Positions 1 through 9,139 of a DNA stretch of 64,000 bases are shown piece after piece. Source of the stretch: Nitzschia sp. pyKryTriq1 (Eukaryota > Bacillariophyta > Bacillariophyceae > Bacillariales > Bacillariaceae). Location of the stretch: positions 496,001 to 560,000 of the forward strand of contig OY101115.1 of NCBI GenBank assembly GCA_956465555.1. Reading direction: 5' to 3'. The notes beneath the pieces are model-generated. The model worked only from the letters and a program-made list of their open reading frames with translations, searched no databases and was not told the origin of the DNA. The position numbers were made by a program, and so were the translations under genes. Numbering within the stretch: position 1 is the first letter of the stretch; the number at the start of each line of letters is the position of its first letter.

Positions 1-439
1 TGTAGTCTCTATTCATTCGTAGAGAGTCTACAGTACCCGTACGTACAGTACCAGTACCAGTACTAGAGGGCGAAGCGAAGCTGAACCTCATCCAACGCAC
101 GCTCTACTAGTAGAGAGTACGTGCGCGTGGTAGGATTTATGGGTACACTGTACGCACGCACAGGAGCGAATTCCGATGAGGAGTTGTCGGAATTCCAATC
201 AACTGATGCCCAAGATCGGCATCAAATCAAAAAAGGATACCTTGATGGGCGAAAGGGGTACATACGTACCACGCATCACCATCAAGTACAGATCTCAAGG
301 CTGTGGTTCATCCAATGATGCAACAAGTACGCGAGAGGCGGGGCCTTGATCATTGCTTGGCAATGATGTTTTCTAATTTGAGATAGGTACTAATAAAATC
401 GTTTGCTATGATTAGATTTCTTAGAACCAGTATAGAAAG
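1..439. other. Intergenic, no gene seen
   Basis: No convincing gene is visible. The stretch opens with GTAC-rich DNA (repeats of GTACC, CAGTAC and ACTAGTAG) of the kind that recurs in other intergenic stretches of this window. The kinase gene ends at its right edge, so it probably also holds the kinase 3' UTR. Confidence 0.6.
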
Positions 440-2173
440 TTATTGCTCGGAAGCTTGCTCGTCCATATCAGGCCGACTCTCGATGCGTTCTTCGATGACT
501 CGAACGTCTCCTTTTTCAGAAACAGAGAATAGATCAGTCATTGAAATAGATAGATGGGTTGAAAGCCGCCTTTGCTTCTTTGGACTCATTGTGGTCAAAG
601 ATCCTCGTCTTCGCTTGTGGTTGTGCGAAACACTGTCCCCCATCGTCTTGTACAAACGAGAGCGCACCAACTCTAGGTTAGCAGAAATAGAGCCCCGGCG
701 GACGCGTGTATTCTGCTGGCGGACCCATGGGCTCATCATGGCCGATCTGACAGACGTGCGACTGCATGGATCGGGGTGAACCATAGAACGCACAACTAGC
801 TTGGCCTCGTCTGAGATATCTCCCCAGTAGGCATCTGGAAACTCAACCACGCCATCGCAAAAGACAGGAGGAAAGCCACATAGAAGAGTATACAACGTCA
901 CGCCGAGGGAAAATATGTCTGCAGCCGGCCCACATGCCCCTTTACCACAGATTTCCGGAGGAGCATTGGTTGTGTAAGCAAGGCCCGGAGTTGACGGGGA
1001 AGATTCCCCATCAGTATTCGTACTTGGGTCAGAAGAAGAGTGTAATCTAGCCATTCCAAAGTCAGCGAGCTTCACTTGGATGTCGGAATCATCGTTGCTT
1101 AGCAGAAGAATGTTCTCCGGCTTGATATCGCGATGAACGATGCCTAGATCGTGGAGATCAAGCAAGGCTCGGAGGATTTGGTTGGTGATGCGGGCTGCTT
1201 GAGCCTCGGAGTATCTTCCTCTTTGAAAGGAGCCACGTTTGGATCCTTTTCGCTTTATGGCGTCAAAGAGTTCGCCTCCTTCGCAGTACTCGGTAACGAG
1301 GTGGATCTCTTCGTCCGTTTCAAAGACGTCGAGTAAGGCCAAAACGTAAGGGTTGTTCGTGAGCAGGCGCATTATCTCCCACTCGTCCATGTGCTTGCTG
1401 TTGTCCGCCGTAGGCCCCGACCTTCGGAGACGTCTGGCTCGGAGTGCATCGAACTTGGATATGCTCTTCACGGCAACATATTGCCCATCAGAATCTCGCA
1501 CAGCCAAGCGCACGGTAGAGAAAGCACCATGCCCGATCACACGGCATCCCTGTGCTCTCAAATTGTATTCGTTTTCCAAGAGGCGCGAGGCGTCGCAGTC
1601 AGTCAACCTTACTGTTTCTTCTGGCCTTCGAAACGCCGATAGGGTGAGCCGTGGCTTTCGAGGAGTAACGGGGGTGGGTAAAGATTTGTTGATCCTGCTG
1701 GTTGCTGGAGGCAGGTCTTCGAGAGCTCCGACAATGTGCAGAGGCTCTCGAGCTGGAAGAGCATCTCGGGTGTCAACTTCAGGCTCCATGGTCATACTTG
1801 GCGTACTTGTACTCTGAAACAAAGATAGTGGCTGTCTAGCTGGGCGGAAAGATCCCGACTGGTGGACCGAGGAGGGTGTTGTGATGCTGTTCCCCGAACT
1901 ATCGCGAAGCCGGATATCTTCTGCAGATCGCTCGCCGGTTTGACACCGAACATCAGCGTGTGACATCTTGGTGTGCCCGGAGCTCGAAAATTCCTGCGAG
2001 CTCGCCAAAGAACAAATCGCGGAGCCAATTTTTTCCTCTTCCGATGAAAACGAATCATCCTCAACGTCTGCAGCAGCGGCTAGTCTCCTTGCTGCCAGCG
2101 CCACGGTCGCCTGTGATGAAAGCATATTGTTGTTGATGTTGTGTGTTGGGTTGATGTTTGTTTGTGTTTCCAT
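440..2173 (-). CDS. CAMK-like serine/threonine protein kinase
   Basis: Predicted Ser/Thr kinase of 577 aa from the ATG at 2173. The first ~200 residues are Ser/Thr/Pro-rich and look disordered. A complete kinase domain follows: glycine loop GHGAFSTV, VAVKSISK with the ATP lysine, catalytic HRDIKPEN (Asp about residue 349), LADFG (Asp about 371), an APPE variant of the APE motif, and DIFSLGVTLY. The lysine in HRDIKPEN and the overall pattern fit the calmodulin-kinase group, but I see no calmodulin-binding or EF-hand segment. The C-terminal ~80 residues are basic and Ser-rich (KRRRGS, KKQRR), possible phosphosites or a nuclear signal. The frame stays open up to an ATG at 2401 (653 aa). However, the DNA just before 2173 is a pyrimidine tract ending in CAG, like a 3' splice site, so the upstream part is more likely 5' UTR with an intron. 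The substrate is unknown. Confidence 0.85.
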   Translation of the reverse strand: METQTNINPTHNINNNMLSSQATVALAARRLAAAADVEDDSFSSEEEKIGSAICSLASSQEFSSSGHTKMSHADVRCQTGERSAEDIRLRDSSGNSITTPSSVHQSGSFRPARQPLSLFQSTSTPSMTMEPEVDTRDALPAREPLHIVGALEDLPPATSRINKSLPTPVTPRKPRLTLSAFRRPEETVRLTDCDASRLLENEYNLRAQGCRVIGHGAFSTVRLAVRDSDGQYVAVKSISKFDALRARRLRRSGPTADNSKHMDEWEIMRLLTNNPYVLALLDVFETDEEIHLVTEYCEGGELFDAIKRKGSKRGSFQRGRYSEAQAARITNQILRALLDLHDLGIVHRDIKPENILLLSNDDSDIQVKLADFGMARLHSSSDPSTNTDGESSPSTPGLAYTTNAPPEICGKGACGPAADIFSLGVTLYTLLCGFPPVFCDGVVEFPDAYWGDISDEAKLVVRSMVHPDPCSRTSVRSAMMSPWVRQQNTRVRRGSISANLELVRSRLYKTMGDSVSHNHKRRRGSLTTMSPKKQRRLSTHLSISMTDLFSVSEKGDVRVIEERIESRPDMDEQASEQ

Positions 2174-2401
2174 TGTTGTGATTGCATTGGAGTCTGCATT
2201 GGCAAAGGTGAAAACGAAAGATAACAAGAAAATATGCGCATGTGAGAGACGTGAGAGGTTTTGTTTCGAATCACGACCCTGTAGGATCCAACGGACATTG
2301 ATGTACGGGCCCATCATCAGGTCAGAGACCCAGAACCCAGACTTCTCTTCGCGCGCCGCCGTCGAGCGAGCGAGGATCTTGTTTAGAATTTGAAGTGACA
2401 T

Positions 2402-4274
2402 TTTACGCGCCCAAACAACGAGCGTCGGTCACCAATCCATAACTCCGAAAGTTCTTTCGCAACCAATCATCGCTAAAAATGGATACCGGCCGACGTGGCG
2501 GATACTTCTCTTTTATGGCCCCGAGGGGCGGGCCGACGGAACTGCTCGGAAGCCACGCGCGCGCATGCATGGCCCACTCGCACGTACAGCACAGTACCGG
2601 TATACATACTTGTACGGTACTAACTGTACTGGTACCGCAGGTCCAATGCCCGATTACAAAGATACGGCGGTTGTGCTCCATCACAGACGCACGGACTTGC
2701 AAAGCGAGCAACAACGCGGCGTCGAGACGACCGACGACCGATCGTGCAACTACCGGTCGGTAGTGGCAACAGCCCCTTCCAGCGCCATGAGGAGGTATCC
2801 CATCACGAAAAAACACACAGGGAATAGCAATACGATGTGATACGTATTGCCCGCCATTATTCCGGAGTTATGGAATGGTAGGGAGCAGTCGAAAATGGAT
2901 TTTCGGTCGCGAGAAAAACAGGCATGCAGACGAACGACGATGGTTCATTCATTATTCTCACCTTCGGGGATAATAAATACCGGTTCAGGCTCTGATTGTA
3001 GATGTTTGTCTGGTCTCGAAATATGTATGCTAGCTTGGCACGTCGCCATTGTTGTCAGGAAAGAAAACCCTTGATCTTCAAAATGGGTTGACGAGCGAGG
3101 AGGATATCTTTTTGTCTGTCGGTGGAGGAGCGATGATCTGTGTTGCGGTGCACGACAAAACGAGCCAAGTTCAAGGATATCGATCGCTTTCTCGAAGACA
3201 CGGAGTACGTACAAGCGTAGGAGCCCAGTACGAAACCTACGCACGACTACATACACGAGATGATGTGATGACATCATCAATCGTGACATGAACGAGCGAG
3301 CTGCGAGCGGGTTCGTCTCCGTTTCCTCCTTATCAAGCAATCGTGAACATGGAATGCCAGTACTCTACCGGTACGATTTCAACGGAAGCCTACATACGTT
3401 GAGTGAATTTTTTGGCTCGTTGACGTGGCCGAACATTTGTGGTTTGGGCATATATACTTTATGTTCTGATACTTCAATCGGACATTTTTACTTATAGTGA
3501 AATAACGTCATCTGACTGACGTATGTGAAAATCCATGCACCGCCGACCGCCACCGACCGACCCTGGACCGACCCATCATCAAGAAGAGACCTGCAGAAAC
3601 ATCAACATTCATCCACCCCCAGACGAAGAATCATCATCAAAAAAAATTCCCTCCGACGGTATCATACTACTTGCCCCTCTTTATTAATTAGCTGCAACAA
3701 TCGGTGATGCTACTGTATTGTGATGCTGGAAGCAAGTTTTTGAGGAGCCGATTACGGAACAATACCGGTAAGGCTGAAGTGAAGAAGATGCCGAGAGAAC
3801 AATCATACCGACGAGGATTTAGAAATCGCTCTGCTGGATCCCGGTAGTTGATTGATAAAGCGAAGGGATGGTTATTGTTGTCTGCAGATGTAGCTTGTCT
3901 TGCGACAATGGTGATTCAAAGAAGTCAAGCAGAAAGGATACTAATGAATCATCCTGCCACTCGCTTTGAACTGTCGGAAGATCGCATAACATGTGGTGCA
4001 AGTGGAGTAGTGTCGATGCGGATACTATTTTTACCAGCCAGGCTTGCTAGTTCCAGCATTCGCGCGGCCTCCTCCACTCCCGTCCTGGGGGAATCGACGG
4101 TCAAAAAACGCTTGCTCTTGCCTAGTAAGTGCCTTGCGCGACATAATAGCAGGAAGTACGCATTACAATTATTTTTGTCGTCACGTTAAATATATATTCA
4201 ATGTATGTTTGTCAAATTTGAAAAAGATCAGCCCGCTTCGTATCTCAGAGAGCCGATAGCCACAGAGCCACAGT
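2402..4274. other. Long intergenic region, no supported gene
   Basis: Nearly 1.9 kb with only short unconvincing frames. It includes a cluster of GTAC and ACCGGT palindromes around 2580-2640. An inverted pair ACGTCA (3505-3510) and TGACGT (3517-3522) resembles the CO2/cAMP-responsive element described for diatom carbonic anhydrase promoters, but no adjacent gene was recognised on either side. Confidence 0.5.
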
Positions 4275-4982
4275 TTACTCTCGACTTTCGGCAGCCGTTG
4301 GTTCGAGGTCACCCCCGATGTTGCCATCACCACGCGATTCGTCCGCGTGCATCAATTCCATTTCCTTGAGATGGACAACATTAACAAGTGCACAGTGTAG
4401 CTTGACAGCAGGGTGGATCTTCTGCTGAATTGTCGCGACCTTATCCATGTCCTTCCAGAAATCTCATGCGAAATGAAGAGGCAGAAATCTGTCAAGTCCT
4501 CTCTTTGTGATCGCATTTTTATTTACGCTTGCGATCTTTTCTAGTATCCAAACGGGTGCACCGGCCTTACTTGCTTCGTGGAATCAGAAGTTCTTTTTCG
4601 ATTCCATAATCGAAAGACGGACAGTGCAAACCTTCGGCGAATCAGATATGATCTTAGAAAGCTCCGACCAGTATCCTTTCCGGGTTTCTCTGAGAGTCTT
4701 GCTCATGTAGTAGTCGTCTTCCGACACTTGCCCTGACATGCTATTCCCTGAAGAACCAGTGCTCTGGATTTCGTCGAAAAGTACCGGCCGTCTCAAATCC
4801 ATCGGCAGGAGCTTCTTGACGCGTCCTGTCCTTGATGGCTTCTGGGCATTTCTCGTTAAGGCTCGTATTTCTCGTGTTTTGGCAGAAGTTCTATGAATGG
4901 TGATACTGTGTTGCGATGAATGTGATAGATCACAAAATCCAAATCGCAACGTACGAGTGCAAAGATTTCCATATTCTTCCAC
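4275..4982 (-). pseudogene. Possible decayed or many-exon gene remnant
   Basis: Read on the minus strand, two stretches look protein-like but are not in one frame. About 4584-4870 contains LLPMDLRRPVLFDEI and a Ser/Glu-rich tail. About 4275-4440 encodes a frame with IHPAVKLHCALVNVVHLKEM before its stop at 4275. Between them lie a stop and a GTAAGG that could be a splice donor. Further upstream (to about 5180) another frame also looks partly coding (RRWKNMEIFALVRCDLDF). It could be a host pseudogene with frame breaks or a real gene with small exons. No family was recognised. Confidence 0.25.
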
Positions 4983-5444
4983 CGGCGAAATCGTGAGAAT
5001 TTATCTAGACGATCGTTTTTTAAGTATCCATAAAAAACGTCTATTTTTAACTGTAAAATATAGCCAATATATTCAAGTATGTATATGCACGAAATCGCCC
5101 ACTCTTCGTTGAGGGTGGTACGCGCCGGACGAGGCTCTCTCATCGTCTCGTTGTATCGCTTGAAATGGGATTGCCGCAACAAGAGGCATCCCGATCAAGT
5201 CCCGATAGCAGAGAAGCAGCGTAAGCAAAAGGAAACAAACGAAAAATGAATTTCAAACAAATGCCTTACATAACAAATTCGCAACTGAAGTTGTGTCCGA
5301 CTACTCGTAGTCGTTGCGCTGCTTCTGTTCACGAGCACATCGATAACGAGTGTTCGAGACTATGCAATCTTGAATAGTAGGTTCTGCTTTTTTTTTTCGT
5401 TGGAATAGAATTCTAAGTTTATAGTGTCTTGGTATCAGCTACCT
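4983..5444. other. Intergenic, nothing clear
   Basis: AT-rich stretch between the possible remnant and the coiled-coil gene. One minus-strand frame crosses part of it (to about 5182) and may belong to the remnant. No promoter or repeat stands out. Confidence 0.4.
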
Positions 5445-7064
5445 TCAAAGTTCAAAAAAGTTGAATGGTCGTGTTTGCAACTCCCTGATGTTAAAGTCCA
5501 CTGCACTTGGAACAATAAATTCGAATTCAGGTGCGGGAATGTCGTAGAAAATATCGTCCTCCTGAGCACCCCCAGGTACCGCTGAATCCACGAGACATTG
5601 ATCGATACAGTTCGGCTTCTTTTCCAGCATGCTTCTGATTTCCGCAATTTGACTGTCTCTTGTTGCAAGTCGTTTTCGCAAACCTTCGGCATCGTCGTCG
5701 CCTGCGTTGCGTCGTCCCATAGCCTTTCTACTCAATTTTCGCATTGCCTCTTTCATACTATCGTTGACAATGCTCATCGTTTCAATCCTTTTCCTCTCGG
5801 CGGTCAATAGTACCTGAGCCCTTGCCTCAGATAGTTCCAAGTCCCTGCACCTTTTTTTCTCTGCTTCTAGCATTTTCTTCATCTTGTCAAGATCGGAGAT
5901 GCTCTGGTTGGCATTTGCTGCCACGTTTTCCATGGAAGAATGATGGTCAGCTTCTGTGGTTGCCGACTTCTTTAGGTCTTGTATTTCCGCCTTTGTACTT
6001 TCCGTGGAACTATCCAATCGCTCTTTGCATTCAGTCCCCTCTTCATTCGTGGATTCTCCCAGACTTGATCGGTTCTTCTTTTCTGCCTCAAGCTCCGCTG
6101 AGAAAGTGCGTTGCTGAAGCGCCAATTTGGATTCAAGCGATACGATTTTGTTTTGCTGTCTGACAGAATGAGAAATATGGCGTTTTTTAGCCTTCGCGAG
6201 TTTCTGCTCCAGCTTTTTCGCTTTTTTGACTGCTTGCCTCAGCTTAATTTCGAGCTCTTCCGTGTCGTCTGAGTCGTCCTCGACGTCACTTTCTGAGTCG
6301 CTTCTGAGATCATGGGCACCCTCCTTCTCAGCAAAATCTTCGCGTTGTCCACCCAACACGTCCATGATCGATAGTTTGTCCAGGATTCGGTCCAGGTAGT
6401 TATCGTTGTAATCAAATTCATCAACTTCGTCGTTCTCCTCATCATTCATAGAGTAGATGATTCGATCTACATCAGTATCATCATCGTCAGAGCAGGATTC
6501 GTCGTCATCCAGAGAGCCTCCCATGATTCGATCCAAGTACTTCTCATTCTCGTCGATGGACTCTTCATCTGTCATGGACTCTGAGTCACGCTCGTCATGC
6601 GATGAAAAGATGTAATTGTCACGAAACGAGACGTCATCCTCCTCCTCGTCATCATCGTCGTCCTCTTCCGTCTCTTCGTAGTCTCTAGAATCTCGCGTCG
6701 ATGTTGGTGACAGATTCGAGAAGGGCGAGCCACTAAATTGCTCTTGTATATCGAGGGTATCATCATGAGTCCCACCTTCGCTTAATGATCGGATAATGTC
6801 CAGCTCTCTATCAATATCGCTGAGGGATCGGACAAGCTCTATCTCCCGTTCTTCGTCATCGGACAGAACTGCTCCTCTACTGTTCCTGTCCTGAGCCGGA
6901 GGGGAAGAGGTGTCCTTTGGTGTAAAGCTCCGCTCCCTGGACCGGCCTCGATTATTGGTACGGCTCCGAGAACGACTGGTCTTGTTTGAGAAAGTTGCCG
7001 AGACAAGATGTTGGCTGCCAGACCTTCTTCTTGGCGATCGTCGCGTGAGCGCTTCCTTTCTCAT
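5445..7064 (-). CDS. Acidic, Ser-rich coiled-coil protein of unknown function
   Basis: 539 aa from the ATG at 7064. The first ~60 residues are Arg/Ser-rich (SRSRTNNRGRSRERS), followed by a strongly acidic Asp/Glu/Ser region to about residue 260 that repeats a YLDRI motif (KYLDRIMGG, NYLDRILDK). From about 265 to 460 there is a long Lys/Glu heptad-like region (KKAKKLEQKLAKAKKRH; later EAEKKRCRDLELSEARAQ), predicted coiled coil. A short hydrophobic C-terminus follows. No enzyme motif is visible. Its coiled coil resembles in style those of the two ankyrin proteins downstream on the same strand, but this protein has no ankyrin repeats. It may be a distant relative or merely similar in composition. 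Confidence 0.7.
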   Translation of the reverse strand: MRKEALTRRSPRRRSGSQHLVSATFSNKTSRSRSRTNNRGRSRERSFTPKDTSSPPAQDRNSRGAVLSDDEEREIELVRSLSDIDRELDIIRSLSEGGTHDDTLDIQEQFSGSPFSNLSPTSTRDSRDYEETEEDDDDDEEEDDVSFRDNYIFSSHDERDSESMTDEESIDENEKYLDRIMGGSLDDDESCSDDDDTDVDRIIYSMNDEENDEVDEFDYNDNYLDRILDKLSIMDVLGGQREDFAEKEGAHDLRSDSESDVEDDSDDTEELEIKLRQAVKKAKKLEQKLAKAKKRHISHSVRQQNKIVSLESKLALQQRTFSAELEAEKKNRSSLGESTNEEGTECKERLDSSTESTKAEIQDLKKSATTEADHHSSMENVAANANQSISDLDKMKKMLEAEKKRCRDLELSEARAQVLLTAERKRIETMSIVNDSMKEAMRKLSRKAMGRRNAGDDDAEGLRKRLATRDSQIAEIRSMLEKKPNCIDQCLVDSAVPGGAQEDDIFYDIPAPEFEFIVPSAVDFNIRELQTRPFNFFEL

Positions 7065-7646
7065 GGTGAACGGTGGTATGCACGGTCCTCGCTTCTGTAA
7101 CTATGGTACTACTACACTTCGAAATGCAAAAGATAATGAATCTCTAGTTGTTTGGAGTGAGAATAGTGGATGGTGGGCACCAATGCTCTACCTCAAGAGA
7201 TAACAATAGAGTCGTCACTCTAACGAATACTCTGGAGTAGTATCGGTTCTGGCAGGATATTGGAAGAGAGGACTATCGGGTGGAGGGAGATGGGAGACGA
7301 CGCCCTGCATGTAATAAAGAATGGCACCGCTCGCCAAATTGTCCAAAATGGCTGGTCGGCGCGCTATAATGCAATTTATTCGTGCATGCTTGCGGCCGCC
7401 GGCCGCAGCCGGCGATGACGAAATAATAATGATGATGAGGTCTCGTGCGAGCTCGAATGTACGTACCGGTAGATCTAGAGCGCGAGGTCGCCAATTTCGA
7501 CGACGACTCTTTGGACTGAACTTCTTCTCTTCAGCGTTGGCATGGGCCAGCCGGGGCCAGCATCCAGCATCGTTGATCTATTGATCTCGCAGAAAAGATG
7601 GATGATGACGATCGATGATGGGATGATGGATGGGATGATGTGCACA
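7065..7646. other. Divergent promoter region
   Basis: About 580 bp between the minus-strand coiled-coil gene and the plus-strand RTCA gene, presumably holding both promoters. It includes a GC-rich inverted repeat near 7390-7410 (GCGGCCGCCGGCCGC) and a run of GATGATG repeats close to the RTCA side. No known operator was recognised. Confidence 0.4.
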
Positions 7647-7702
7647 ATGTCCATAATTCGACAAGAACCGCAAGAGCACCGATGAAGTGGAAAGCCCAAT
7701 AA
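7647..7702 (+). promoter_or_regulatory. Two chained upstream ORFs before RTCA
   Basis: An ATG at 7647 opens a 12-codon frame ending in TGA at 7683-7685. The next ATG (7682) overlaps that stop and opens a 6-codon frame ending in TAA at 7700-7702. The main RTCA ATG at 7702 overlaps this stop (TAATG). This stop-start chain would suit termination-reinitiation control if the mRNA leader reaches this far. The transcription start is unknown. Confidence 0.35.
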
Positions 7703-8841
7703 TGCTCAAGCTCGATGGATCCTACGGGGAAGGAGGCGGTCAAATCCTCCGCAACGCGGCTGCATATGCGGCGATTCTTGGGAAGGATCTCTGCATTCAA
7801 AACATCCGAGCAGGTCGTCCGAAACCGGGGCTACGACGTCAACACATCACTGGCTTCCAGCTTTTAGCCGATGCCTGTGGAGGAACGGTGGAAGGGGCAA
7901 CTGTGGGATCCCAAGAAATCGTCTTTCGGGCGCCCCGTACTCGTAGCGCGACGAGGAAAAGTGGTTCCGAGCCCCTTCTTTTGATTGGAGATACTCGCAC
8001 GGCGGGATCGATTTGCCTGCTCTTGCAAGCTGCGCTTCCTTATGCTCTGGTGGGAGGCGATTCAATTCATTGGGAACTCAAAGGGGGAACGAATGCATCG
8101 ATGGCACCACAGTATGACTACTGGGAGTTGCTCTTTTTGCCGACCCTGATGCGTCAGCTCCAGTTGCCGATGGAAAGCGTACAGCCATCTGTCATCCGTC
8201 GAGGATTCTTTCCCAAAGGAGGGGGCGAAGTGCACGTTGACACAAAACCTGTTCAGGGGGCTCTCCTCCCCATTTCCCTCATTGATAGGGGTAATGTAGT
8301 GCACGTTTCGATCAGATCGTTCTATGCGGGAAAGTGTCCTCGAAAGGTGGCCGAGCGCATGGCATCCGCTGCGAAAGAACATTTAGAAACGCACCTCGAC
8401 GTACCTGATATTTCCGTGAATATTGTGTACGAAGATCCAGCTCTCGCCAGTGGTTCGGGAATACTGATTATTGCGACAACAACGACAAGCTGTCGCCTAG
8501 GTGGGTCGGCCTTGGGATCCCCCAAGAAATCCCCTATTGAAGTGGGCGTCCAAGCAGCGCAGGAATTGTGTGCGACGCTCGACGATGGTGGATGCGTCGA
8601 TGAGCATCTTCAAGATCAATTAGTATTGTATATGGCTTTAGCTGGTGGAACATCGGAAATGATAACGGGTTCCATGACGCTGCATACCCGAACGGCAATT
8701 TGGACAGCGGAACAGTGCTGCGAGGCACGCTTTCAGATCGACCGCCTGGATGGTAACGAAGAAGTGAAGGAGGATGCGGAAGGAAGGATCGTGGGTCGGC
8801 ACCGAATACGATGCAGAGGTATTGGCTTTTCGCTTTCATGA
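7702..8841 (+). CDS. RTCA: RNA 3'-terminal phosphate cyclase
   Basis: 379 aa from the ATG at 7702. The enzyme converts an RNA 3'-phosphate to a 2',3'-cyclic phosphate using ATP through an enzyme-adenylate, and acts in RNA end processing. Visible family marks are DGSYGEGGGQILRNA at the N-terminus, RAGRPKPGLRRQH, GGTNASMAPQYDY, RRGFFPKGGGE in the middle, and DEHLQDQLVLYMALAGG. In that last motif His302 matches the histidine that is adenylated in the bacterial enzyme. That histidine marks a true cyclase, because the Rcl1 ribosome-biogenesis branch lacks it. Length is slightly above the bacterial ~340 aa. The open frame extends to a GTG at 7687, but the ATG at 7702 fits the family start (LDGSYGEGGGQ). 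Confidence 0.93.
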   Translation: MLKLDGSYGEGGGQILRNAAAYAAILGKDLCIQNIRAGRPKPGLRRQHITGFQLLADACGGTVEGATVGSQEIVFRAPRTRSATRKSGSEPLLLIGDTRTAGSICLLLQAALPYALVGGDSIHWELKGGTNASMAPQYDYWELLFLPTLMRQLQLPMESVQPSVIRRGFFPKGGGEVHVDTKPVQGALLPISLIDRGNVVHVSIRSFYAGKCPRKVAERMASAAKEHLETHLDVPDISVNIVYEDPALASGSGILIIATTTTSCRLGGSALGSPKKSPIEVGVQAAQELCATLDDGGCVDEHLQDQLVLYMALAGGTSEMITGSMTLHTRTAIWTAEQCCEARFQIDRLDGNEEVKEDAEGRIVGRHRIRCRGIGFSLS

Positions 8842-9139
8842 GAATGAGAGAGAATAGGGATTGATCGAGGAGTCGTCGAATTCGTCAAGAAAATGGAAAG
8901 GATGCACCAATCAGCCTGCTGGAAACCCTGCTAGGTTCCATAGGGAAGTTATAACGCTACAACAAGGGCAAAAAAGGTATTGTAAGTAGAGCATGATGTG
9001 TTTTTGATATTTTGTTTTTGTTCTAAAAATACAATTATGATGATACAATTCGTTTGTTCATGTTTGATGTGGTGATTTGATGTGGTGTATATTCTTATCA
9101 CCCTCCGCGACGCGATTCGCGAAGGGCGTTTGTCTTTTT
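8842..9139. other. Convergent 3' region
   Basis: About 300 bp between the convergent ends of RTCA and the ankyrin gene. It contains AT-rich stretches around 8990-9070 suited to 3' UTRs. No gene is seen. Confidence 0.5.

Noticed and set aside
2174-2401. 76-residue N-terminal extension of the kinase with a hydrophobic stretch
   Set aside because: The hydrophobic part is the translation of a pyrimidine tract ending in CAG directly before a well-placed ATG, so it is more likely an intron than a membrane anchor.
7687-7701. GTG start for RTCA five codons upstream
   Set aside because: Non-ATG starts are rare in nuclear genes, and the ATG at 7702 matches the family start.
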